Assembly (NCBI GenBank): GCA_963991145.1
Contig: CAXDOZ010000003.1
Span: 1-51,068 of the forward strand
Source: CAXDOZ01 sp963991145
Lineage (GTDB): Bacteria > Bacteroidota > Bacteroidia > Chitinophagales > JABDMM01
DNA length: 51,068 nucleotides
Direction: 5' to 3'
The notes under the pieces: generated by a model
Seen by the model: only the letters and a program-made list of their open reading frames with translations
What the model was told of the DNA's origin: nothing
Databases searched by the model: none
Part shown: positions 36,901 through 44,142 of the stretch, piece after piece
Position numbering within the stretch: position 1 is the stretch's first letter
Layout: every line of letters begins with the position of its first letter
Translations under genes and position numbers: made by a program

Positions 36901-38927
36901 AGGTCTATGACTGGGATGGAGTATCAAATGTTGTTGTTGAATTCTGCTACAACAAGCCTGATTGGGGTGGAACAGCAAGTATTAGATATACAACAGGTCC
37001 ACTAAATTCTGTGTACTATGAGTACCAGGATGGAGCTACTCAAATCTGTAACATTCCTAACCCGGTTAACGGAAACCGTCAGGATAATCGAAGAGCAAAC
37101 ACAAGATTCATTATTTGTGATGCTCCACCTGCAACAGTTAGCTATGAGTGGTTCCCTAAGGTTGCAATTGATAGTCCATTCTCTGCAAACCCTCAGGTTT
37201 ACCCAAGCACAGGCACACAATATATTGTTGCAGCCTCTTTCGTAAACGGATGTACTCGATACGATACTGTAAATGTTAACATTGGAGGTTTCAACTATAC
37301 ATTAGCAGCAAATCCAGATACTATTTGTGTTGGTGATACATCAATTCTAACTATTACTGGAGGTGACTTCTATCACTGGACACCACTAGCAAGCGTTACA
37401 GATCCAACATCAGCTACCACCGGAGCCTTCCCTACTTCTACTACTACTTATTCTGTAATAGCTACAGACTCTGCAGGTTGTAGAATCCAGGATACTATTG
37501 CAGTAGCTGTTGATCAACAGTTCTCTCCTAGTATTGGAAATGATACTACTGTTTGTCCAAGTGCAGCGGTAACTCTTGATGCTGGTCCAGGATATGCTTC
37601 CTATTTCTGGAACGCTCCTGGTAACCCAACTACTCAAATAATTACGGTTACAGACCCAGGTCAATACAGTGTTATTGTCAATAATGGAATTTGTGATTAC
37701 TTATCAAACACAGTTACTGTATCAAACTTTGGAATTGCTCAACTACCGCTTAATGATGAGATCCTTTGTGATGGTCAAACAACTACTTTGACTGCACCAG
37801 CAGGATATAGCAGTTACTTATGGTCAACTGGAGCTACAACTCAAAGCATCATCGTTTCAAGTAACCCAACTAACCCTTACTACTATCAGGTAGTTGATCA
37901 GAACTCTTGTAATGCCTTCTCAGATACAATCATCGTATCAGTGGGTCAAACTCCTGTTCTGGTTCTTGGAAACGATACCACGATTTGTAACGGCGCCTCA
38001 GTTACAGTAACAGCGGGTCCTTCTACAGGTATCAACTACGTATGGTCTGATGGTCAAACTGGGCCAACAGCTACATTCAGCACAAGTGGAATCTTCACTG
38101 TTCTTGCTGACAATAATGGATGCGAGGCTAGAGATTCTATTCAGGTTGGTATTAGTAATGGTCCAGCTATCAATATCGGTCCAGACGAGATCAACATCTG
38201 TTGCGATCAAAGTGTAGTTCTTTCACCAGGTCCTGCTGCTTCTTACTCATGGCAAGATGGTTCTAGAGCTTCAACAATCATAGTTAACAAGAACTCAGGT
38301 AGTGGAATGTATACTGTTGCTGCTACAGATGCTCTTGGTTGTGTATCAAACGATACGACTTACATCACAATCAACTGTTTAGATCCAATTGCTACTTACA
38401 CTCCTGAGCCATTACCACAGGGTGATACAGCTCAATTAGCAGTAAGTAGTGCCGCTACTCAGCCTGTTTATAGTTGGACTCCTACTACGGGATTAAATGA
38501 TCCAACTAATGCAAGACCATTAGCTGCAATTGATTCTACTACAACATATGTTGTTGGAGTTACCGACCAAGGATTCATTAATTCAAATGGAGATTACTGT
38601 ACTGAGTATGATACAATCACTGTAATTGTAATTCCTCCTACAGGATACAATTCTGCGAATGCATTCACCCCGAATGGTGATGGGTTGAATGATGATTTCT
38701 ACCCACTACTTAGTGGAGAAACAACTGTACAGTCATTCAAGATTTATGATCGCTGGGGTCAACTACTCCACAATGATCCAAACAATCCATGGGATGGAAC
38801 CACAGGAGGACAAGCTCAGCCATCTGGCACTTATGTCTTCTATATGGAATTATTGGTAAATGATCCAACACAGATTGATGTTAAGATCGTTCAGCCAAGT
38901 ACTGGAACCGTTGAACTAATTAGATAA
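33927..38927 (+). CDS. T9SS type B sorted surface adhesin
   Basis: This 1,666-residue secreted protein has a signal peptide (1-25, ending L-K-A-S) and then the S-H-I-A-G-M-D-L-T-Y-Q-C-L-G domain with Y-R-D-C, a common N-terminal unit of Bacteroidota gliding and adhesion proteins. PKD/Ig-like domains follow. A duplicated module starts near residues 574 and 851 (V-C-P-G-D-T-V-Q and V-C-A-G-D-T-V-Q), and more PKD-like repeats with I-G-N-D-T-T-V-C type starts come after. The last 95 residues (A-F-T-P-N-G-D-G-L-N-D-D-F, R-W-G-Q-L, P-S-G-T-Y-V-F-Y) form the gliding-motility-associated type B sorting domain. It is exported by the T9SS and, going by the downstream PorP/SprF gene, held at the outer membrane by it. 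No enzyme domain is apparent. Confidence 0.95.
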   Translation: MRRIFTLALLFTGILTFLTTKQLKASHIAGMDLTYQCLGTNNPNGPDTMLFFLNIYRDCSGITVSQFQNLVISSPTCGIQQTLQLNFDSVTEVTPICNTGVISTCNGGNVPGVQQYAFSLQVVLPRCPDWTISWSTCCRNPAITNLQNPGGQGSYIQTTLNNQAFPCNSSPRFTTLPVPYICINTPINYNHGTIDLDGDSLVYCPIDPQSAANTNIPHVPPFSASQPLTGTYSVDSTNGQIFINATALQVITIAILVKEYRNGVLVGTVRRDIQFRVIANINGVPCNTAIPPITLDTVIGAVQVDSVTVEACPGTPMSLVVSANSLFGDTLTMTSNATIAFPGSSFNTVGTDSVTGTFNWVPTNANVGRNTLLIFVKFCSPSGLEFQQIYPITIIVLEGTDAGPDIIYCAGGGPRTINVAGGTQFSWSPTTGIISASPDSSTVQVLPPIPVGDSITYIVTSDLDTNFCRYRDTVTVYHRLDFTWTVGAQPDTICAFGSTVLFALPDANFGPYVYAWAPNSALTDDSIPNPGARPLQTTDYQITMTSNTGCTTKDTVRVNVDGIAPKINLTSDKNDVCPGDTVQIFTQVSAVPCGLSTQFLPGCSFVSGVIGNQPTNTNIVTPYRGQFRYHRMQIIYRASELQAAGMTSGSIFALTFDVLAAPGGVNSTQYNDFTIRMGCTELTELSGFEGGLTTVLPASTYTVVPGQNTHNLPTSFDWDGRSNLIVEVCYSAASNSGSDFVNYTPAFNGAVAYQSTGFGSTPGCLLNTFVTLSDLRPNTTFVTCNAATTNLTYTWTPTVNLDDPAIAEPSALVNQDITYQLVVDDGNCTGDTTIELRVDSSYYVSTNPDTGVCAGDTVQLYTNLIGDLPPAVLACGSNPNGCGSFNFQIGDVGTATTTVTVPNPFYATWEDQRVQYLYLASELQALGFGPGSITDIALDVATISGTDAGDFEVKIGCTNANQLTAWQTGLTSVYTVSNWIPIVGFNTFNFNQVYDWDGVSNVVVEFCYNKPDWGGTASIRYTTGPLNSVYYEYQDGATQICNIPNPVNGNRQDNRRANTRFIICDAPPATVSYEWFPKVAIDSPFSANPQVYPSTGTQYIVAASFVNGCTRYDTVNVNIGGFNYTLAANPDTICVGDTSILTITGGDFYHWTPLASVTDPTSATTGAFPTSTTTYSVIATDSAGCRIQDTIAVAVDQQFSPSIGNDTTVCPSAAVTLDAGPGYASYFWNAPGNPTTQIITVTDPGQYSVIVNNGICDYLSNTVTVSNFGIAQLPLNDEILCDGQTTTLTAPAGYSSYLWSTGATTQSIIVSSNPTNPYYYQVVDQNSCNAFSDTIIVSVGQTPVLVLGNDTTICNGASVTVTAGPSTGINYVWSDGQTGPTATFSTSGIFTVLADNNGCEARDSIQVGISNGPAINIGPDEINICCDQSVVLSPGPAASYSWQDGSRASTIIVNKNSGSGMYTVAATDALGCVSNDTTYITINCLDPIATYTPEPLPQGDTAQLAVSSAATQPVYSWTPTTGLNDPTNARPLAAIDSTTTYVVGVTDQGFINSNGDYCTEYDTITVIVIPPTGYNSANAFTPNGDGLNDDFYPLLSGETTVQSFKIYDRWGQLLHNDPNNPWDGTTGGQAQPSGTYVFYMELLVNDPTQIDVKIVQPSTGTVELIR

Positions 38928-38946
38928 ACCTAAACCCCTATATAAA

Positions 38947-40029
38947 ATGCGCTTTTTATCACGTTGCTCATTAATTGCAGTTTTGCTGATCGTAGCATCA
39001 AGCATATCTGCTATCGGACAGGATTTACACTTTAGTCAGTATTACGCCTCTCCTCTTACATTAAACCCGGCTTTAACAGGTCGCTTTGATGGAGAGTATA
39101 GGGTAACTGCAATCTATCGTAACCAGTGGAGTCAGGTTAACAGACCTCTTTGGAGTACTCCATCTGCATCAGTAGACTTCTCTCTTTTTAAGGAAAAGTT
39201 GAAAAAGGATGCCTTCGGACTTGGATTAGTCTTTGTCAATGACCAGGCTAATAGTGCTCGATTCAATACCTATAAAATAGCAGCCAACTTCGCTTACCAC
39301 AAGGGTTTTGGTAAAAACGGTAAGACACAGGCTTCACTGGGTATTGGTGTTTCTTGGACTCAGAAAAACTTCGATTTCAACGACCTGAGATTTGAAGATG
39401 GCTTTGATCCATTTGACATCACCTCTTATGGCACTAGCGCTGAGCAATTAGCTGGAGATAACAATTCATACATTGATGTTAATGCTGGATTGCTTATTAA
39501 TAGCCAGATCACTGAATCAACTGTTATCTATGGGGGTTATTCTCTATTCCATTTAACTACACCAAACGAAGTGTTCTTAACACTGCAAGGTGGTGGGACA
39601 ACTACAGACAACAACATTCCAATGCGTCATGTGATTCATATGGGTGCAGAGATTGACCTATCTGATAAGTTTACTCTTATCCCTGGATTGTTAGGTCAAT
39701 TCATGGCTAAATCAAAAGAGATCAATTTTGGATTAACTGCAGGATACCATTTCCTTGAAAAGTCTGATAATGAAAATGCTACTCCAAAAAGAGTTGCGAG
39801 TATTTATGGAGGACTATGGCATAGATGGGGTCGCTCTGTTATCCTAAAAGCGGGTCTAGATTGGAAGAGTTTCCGTCTTGGAGTAGCTTATGATGTGAAC
39901 GTAAGTAGCTTAAAAGACATCAAAAACACTGGAGCAAATCATCCAACTGCATTTGAAATTTCACTTGCTTACATTGGACGAATTACTCCTCCAAAAGATC
40001 GAGTATATCTGTTTAACCCAAGATTCTAG
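38947..40029 (+). CDS. PorP/SprF family T9SS-associated outer-membrane protein
   Basis: This 360-residue beta-barrel protein has a signal peptide (to about residue 24, A-I-G-Q) and the family's hallmark start of the mature part, D-L-H-F-S-Q-Y-Y-A-S-P-L-T-L-N-P-A, followed by Y-R-N-Q-W. Members act as docking partners for type B T9SS substrates; SprF is needed for surface SprB in Flavobacterium johnsoniae. It is 19 bases downstream of the adhesin and 53 bases upstream of the PorE-like gene, so the three probably form one transcript. Its specificity for the adjacent adhesin is inferred from position. Confidence 0.95.
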   Translation: MRFLSRCSLIAVLLIVASSISAIGQDLHFSQYYASPLTLNPALTGRFDGEYRVTAIYRNQWSQVNRPLWSTPSASVDFSLFKEKLKKDAFGLGLVFVNDQANSARFNTYKIAANFAYHKGFGKNGKTQASLGIGVSWTQKNFDFNDLRFEDGFDPFDITSYGTSAEQLAGDNNSYIDVNAGLLINSQITESTVIYGGYSLFHLTTPNEVFLTLQGGGTTTDNNIPMRHVIHMGAEIDLSDKFTLIPGLLGQFMAKSKEINFGLTAGYHFLEKSDNENATPKRVASIYGGLWHRWGRSVILKAGLDWKSFRLGVAYDVNVSSLKDIKNTGANHPTAFEISLAYIGRITPPKDRVYLFNPRF

Positions 40030-40082
40030 ATATACCCGAAGTACCCAAACCCTTACCCTTAAACAACCTTAAATAACTCAGT

Positions 40083-42164
40083 ATGAAATACATAGTACTC
40101 CTATTACTTCCCCTGTTGATAGGTATGAGTACAGAGGTGGAGGCTCAAGCCACCTATGAAGCCAATAAAGACCTTAAAGTCAGGAAGAAGAAAAAAATGG
40201 CTAACCGCCTGCGTAAAAATGGCAGTTATTACAATGCGGTTAACTATTATGAAGATGTTCATGTTGCTAAACCTGAGAAAAGTAGAATCATCTACTACTT
40301 AGGGGAGCTTAACTATGAATTAAGAGATTACGAAGAAGCAGCCAAATACTTTACTCAACTAATGGAATTAGATGAGAATGGTAAAGGATATCCTATGGCT
40401 CCACTTCATTATGCAAAATCTCTTAAAGCCCTTGAAAAGTATAAGGAAGCAATCATTATCCTCGAAAGCTTTAAAGAGACTTATAACGATAAGAAGACAA
40501 GGGAGAAATTTCATGCTTTAGCTGACAAAGAGATCGAAGGTTGTAAATACGCTCTTCAACAAATGGAAGAGGGAAGCTTGGGTGAAGTAACTCCAATGGC
40601 AGCAGGATTTAATGAGGCTCTGCAAGACTATGCACCTCTTCCAACAGAAGAAGGTATGTTGTATTCACGCCTCTATTCAGATACTGCAATCGCTCTCAAT
40701 TCTATTAGAGGAGGAAACGTAGGTCCTAACAATGCTACTGGCTACTACAGCCGTATACTTTCAGTTAAGGGATCAGGAGATTCATGGGAAAAACCTGAAC
40801 CGCTTTCTAAAGGCGTAAATGCCGAGGATGCTCACGTGGGTAACCCTGCTATTTCTCTTGATGGAAATACCATCTATTACACTCAGTGTTACGAGACTAA
40901 AACCCTTACGATGGAGTGTAACCTTTACTCTGCAAAGAAATCAGGGGATTCCTGGGGTGAAGGTGAAGAAATGGAAGAACTGAATGCCAAGAAAGCTACT
41001 ACAACTCACCCTGCCGTAGGGGTTGATGTAAATGGAAATGAGGTTCTATACTTCTCTTCTAACCGTGAAGGTGGAATTGGTGGTATGGATATCTGGTATG
41101 CAGTTAAAAACTCAAAAGGAAACTTCTCTGAGCCTAAAAATCTAGGTAAAGTCATCAATACTGTTGGTGATGAGGTAACTCCTTTCTACGATGAACTATT
41201 TGAAGTTCTTTACTTCAGCTCTGATGGACATAAGAACATTGGAATGCTGGATGTATTTAAGATTGAAGGAAATGTTGGAGAATGGGATACAGTTGCAAAC
41301 CTTGGAATGCCTGTTAACTCTCCTGTTGATGATATCTATCTAAAACTTGGAGATAATGGTGAGGACGGATACATGGTTTCTAACCGTATTGGTACTACTT
41401 CTCCTCGAGGTAAGACTTGCTGCGACGATATCTGGAATGTTTCTGTTCTTAAGCCTAGAAATCTTGTTCTTAAAGGATACTTCGCTGAAAAAGGAGATCC
41501 ACAGAAAAAACCTCTTGCAGGCGTAGATGCATCACTATACGAAGTAGATGGGAACAACTTCCTATTCGTAGATAATGTGACTACAAATGCTGAAGACATG
41601 TTCTTATTCGATCTTACTCCAGGAGTAGATTATAAGATGAATGGTTCCAAAGAAGGCTACTGGCCGAGCGTAGATAACATTGAAACTCCGGATGAGATCC
41701 TTAGAAACGATACTATCTTCCAGATCTTCTACATAGAGAAGATCGTACGTCCGGTTATTCCTGTTAAAAGAGTATACTTCGCTTTCGACAAGTCTGATGT
41801 TAGAGAGATCTACAAAGACAGACTTGATTCACTTACACTTGCTCTTCAGGACAATGAAGAATTCTTCCTAAGAATCGAAGGTCACACAGATAGCAAGGGT
41901 ACAGAATCATATAACCAAAAGCTTTCTGAAAGAAGAGCTGAAGCTGCAAAAGGCTATTTGGTTGAAGAGAAAGGAATTGACGAAGGTCGAATTGAAACTG
42001 AAGGTAGAGGCGAGAATGAGCCTATCGCTGAGAACGCTTTCCCTGATGGAAGAGATAATCCTGTTGGTAGAGCTAAAAACCGTCGTGTAGAATTTGAATT
42101 GATCTCAGATGATGAGTCAATTGAAATCGAATACATCGATGACGATCCAACTGTAATCGAATAA
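40083..42164 (+). CDS. PorE-like protein: TPR, PD40 propeller, CRD-like domain and OmpA C-terminal domain
   Basis: This 693-residue secreted protein has a signal peptide (1-22, V-E-A-Q). TPR helices span about 35-160 (Y-Y-N-A-V-N-Y-Y-E), a PD40/WD40-like propeller about 170-450 (I-Y-Y-T-Q-C, L-Y-F-S-S-N-R-E-G-G-I-G-G-M-D-I-W), a carboxypeptidase-regulatory-like beta domain about 455-545, and an OmpA peptidoglycan-binding domain about 560-685 (I-E-G-H-T-D-S-K-G, L-S-E-R-R-A-E-A, N-R-R-V-E-F). This is the domain order of Porphyromonas PorE, which links T9SS parts to peptidoglycan. Unlike PorE, I see no lipobox. It closes the adhesin cassette; a strong terminator follows. Confidence 0.93.
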   Translation: MKYIVLLLLPLLIGMSTEVEAQATYEANKDLKVRKKKKMANRLRKNGSYYNAVNYYEDVHVAKPEKSRIIYYLGELNYELRDYEEAAKYFTQLMELDENGKGYPMAPLHYAKSLKALEKYKEAIIILESFKETYNDKKTREKFHALADKEIEGCKYALQQMEEGSLGEVTPMAAGFNEALQDYAPLPTEEGMLYSRLYSDTAIALNSIRGGNVGPNNATGYYSRILSVKGSGDSWEKPEPLSKGVNAEDAHVGNPAISLDGNTIYYTQCYETKTLTMECNLYSAKKSGDSWGEGEEMEELNAKKATTTHPAVGVDVNGNEVLYFSSNREGGIGGMDIWYAVKNSKGNFSEPKNLGKVINTVGDEVTPFYDELFEVLYFSSDGHKNIGMLDVFKIEGNVGEWDTVANLGMPVNSPVDDIYLKLGDNGEDGYMVSNRIGTTSPRGKTCCDDIWNVSVLKPRNLVLKGYFAEKGDPQKKPLAGVDASLYEVDGNNFLFVDNVTTNAEDMFLFDLTPGVDYKMNGSKEGYWPSVDNIETPDEILRNDTIFQIFYIEKIVRPVIPVKRVYFAFDKSDVREIYKDRLDSLTLALQDNEEFFLRIEGHTDSKGTESYNQKLSERRAEAAKGYLVEEKGIDEGRIETEGRGENEPIAENAFPDGRDNPVGRAKNRRVEFELISDDESIEIEYIDDDPTVIE

Positions 42165-42184
42165 TCTTTTTGGTAAGAAGTTTG

Positions 42185-42217
42185 AAAGGAGAGGCATATT
42201 GTCTCTCCTTTTTATTT
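42185..42217 (+). terminator. Rho-independent terminator after the adhesin cassette
   Basis: A perfect nine-base stem (AAAGGAGAG at 42185-42193, CTCTCCTTT at 42203-42211) with a nine-base loop is followed by TTATTTT. It lies about 20 bases after the PorE-like stop and ends only about seven bases before the next ATG at 42225. Confidence 0.85.
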
Positions 42218-42224
42218 TCATAGT

Positions 42225-43310
42225 ATGAAGCAACACATTCTGATATTGACCTTAGGACTGCTCCCCTCCTTTCTGTTTGGTCAAAGACTGGCAGCATTTG
42301 AGGATGATCAACGATTCTTCTTCGTATACGACGAAGGGGTTGTTACCAGATTGGAGACTCTGCCTGTAGCAAGTTTTCATGTTGGAGGGAAGTATGTAGC
42401 TTATATCAATACCAATAGCATGCTTCATATCTACCACAAAGGCGAAGTATTCAAACCAGATCAGGGGATTCCAGATAGAATCATCCCCACAGATCATTTA
42501 ATGGTTTTTCGCTTTGGTTCACAAATCCAGATCCTGGAAGGTTTAAGGTTTGAAACAGTTGAATCCTGGGCCGTTGGCCCGATGGTAGCAGGGGATTCCA
42601 TGATTGCTTTTCACAATAATGTAAACTCTTTTAAATGCTGGTACAATGACTCATTGTATCAACTTGAGGAGTGGGAAGTACAGCAATTTGAATGTTCAGA
42701 CAACCTGCTTGCCTACGTAGATAGATTCGGATACCTGAAGGTATTCTACAGAGGAGAAGTGATTCAAATCGAGGATTTCCCACCGATGTATATGGTGCCT
42801 GGAAGAGAAATGCTTGCCTACGTTGACAACCTTGGGAACTTCAAGATCTTCGATCATGGGGAAGTGTATGAGCTCACAGCTTATCCCTTAATGGAGAAGC
42901 ATATTTACATGCCGGATGGAATGGTTGTTTTTAAGGATGACATCAACAGAACAATGCTCTTTAAAGATGGCGAGGTATCAGAGCTTTTTGACCAGGAACC
43001 AAGACAAATCTGGGCTAATGAGAACATGATCACCTTCCTTGATCAATCTGAAAGGATTTACACCTATTACAATGATGAGTTGATCTATGTGGACAGATTA
43101 ACTCCAGTAATGGTAGACATGGATAATGACATAATGGTCTATACCGATTTTGACATGCGGCTTAGAGGTCTGGTATTCGGAGAAAAAAGAATAATTTCTG
43201 AGGATATACCGAAAGCCTGGAAAATTTACAATCAGGTGGTGGCATTTACTGCATTGAAAGGAATGATAAAATTTTATGATAATGGTGAGACCGTCACATT
43301 CAGCTTTTAA
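42225..43310 (+). CDS. Secreted protein of about ten tandem 35-residue repeats, unknown function
   Basis: This 361-residue protein has a signal peptide (1-20, L-F-G-Q). The entire mature part consists of about ten imperfect repeats of 34-37 residues. The consensus as I read it is: hydrophobic-hydrophobic-A-Y-V-D, two or three residues, G-x-L-K-V-F, two residues, G-E-V, two to four residues, then P and a variable strand. The clearest copies begin at L-L-A-Y-V-D-R-F-G-Y-L-K-V-F and M-L-A-Y-V-D-N-L-G-N-F-K-I-F. Each repeat predicts three beta strands, which suggests a propeller or beta-solenoid. I recognise no named family. There is no T9SS tail or lipobox, so it is probably periplasmic. The 3' end overlaps the next secreted-protein gene by 35 bases. 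Confidence 0.85.
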   Translation: MKQHILILTLGLLPSFLFGQRLAAFEDDQRFFFVYDEGVVTRLETLPVASFHVGGKYVAYINTNSMLHIYHKGEVFKPDQGIPDRIIPTDHLMVFRFGSQIQILEGLRFETVESWAVGPMVAGDSMIAFHNNVNSFKCWYNDSLYQLEEWEVQQFECSDNLLAYVDRFGYLKVFYRGEVIQIEDFPPMYMVPGREMLAYVDNLGNFKIFDHGEVYELTAYPLMEKHIYMPDGMVVFKDDINRTMLFKDGEVSELFDQEPRQIWANENMITFLDQSERIYTYYNDELIYVDRLTPVMVDMDNDIMVYTDFDMRLRGLVFGEKRIISEDIPKAWKIYNQVVAFTALKGMIKFYDNGETVTFSF

Positions 43311-44082
43311 AGTCCTTAGCTATCTATTTCTTACACTACTTCTCTCCTCTTCCATATATTTAAACGCCCAGACTAGTATTGACAATGATCTGATACAGAA
43401 GATTGAAGCTCAATTCGTGAGCTCTTTTGAAGCAATCATTGAATCTGATATAATGACAAGGCAGGACAGTCTCATCCCTGCCTTTAGAAATGATTTATCT
43501 GGTTTCTTAAAGAATAAAGAAACATTCAACTACCCATTTGAGGAACTTGGTAAATATGTCAAGATCACTCAGGTGCCCGGAGTAAACTTTAGGATTTTCG
43601 GCTTTGATGAACTAACCGGAGGAAGATTTCATGAAATGTGTAATATCATCCAGGTCAAACTACCCAATGACCAGACAAGCGTTTCATTTCTCAATAATTC
43701 AAACTCTTTGAGTTTTGGAAATTATAATGATATAATCGTTTACAAGATCATTGATTGGGGTGATGAAGAAAGCAATTCATTCCTACTATTTGGATGGGGT
43801 AGCAATGGCACAGGGAAAAAGTTTGAAACGGTGAGAATGGTAGAGTTTGATGGTGCAAATATGATAGAAAAGGAGAACATTTATTTCGACGGAGCACTTT
43901 ATCATAATTACATCTTCACAGAAGCCCCAAGATCAGGTGAAATCGGACTCACAGCCAAACCACAGGATAATACTGTTTCATTGACACTCTTCCACGAGAC
44001 AGAATCAGGTTGGATACAAACAAACAAACCTGTAACCTTTTCATGGGATGGTAACGTATTTACAAGGAATGTTTCAGAATAA
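43276..44082 (+). CDS. Secreted protein of unknown function
   Basis: This 268-residue protein has a signal peptide (hydrophobic Y-L-F-L-T-L-L-L-S-S-S, ending L-N-A-Q near residue 32). The mature part begins with a helical, charged segment (E-A-Q-F-V-S-S-F-E-A-I-I), then a beta-rich domain with aromatic and glycine residues (L-L-F-G-W-G-S-N-G-T-G) and ends F-S-W-D-G-N-V-F. I recognise no family. The start lies inside the end of the repeat-protein gene; ATG codons at 43276 and 43282 are both usable. The 35-base overlap implies coupled translation and perhaps a shared function with the repeat protein. Confidence 0.8.
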   Translation: MIMVRPSHSAFKVLSYLFLTLLLSSSIYLNAQTSIDNDLIQKIEAQFVSSFEAIIESDIMTRQDSLIPAFRNDLSGFLKNKETFNYPFEELGKYVKITQVPGVNFRIFGFDELTGGRFHEMCNIIQVKLPNDQTSVSFLNNSNSLSFGNYNDIIVYKIIDWGDEESNSFLLFGWGSNGTGKKFETVRMVEFDGANMIEKENIYFDGALYHNYIFTEAPRSGEIGLTAKPQDNTVSLTLFHETESGWIQTNKPVTFSWDGNVFTRNVSE

Positions 44083-44142
44083 GGAATTCAGGCAACCTGA
44101 GCTTTACTCCGCCTTGTCTATCTTTTATATCAAATCAAAAAC

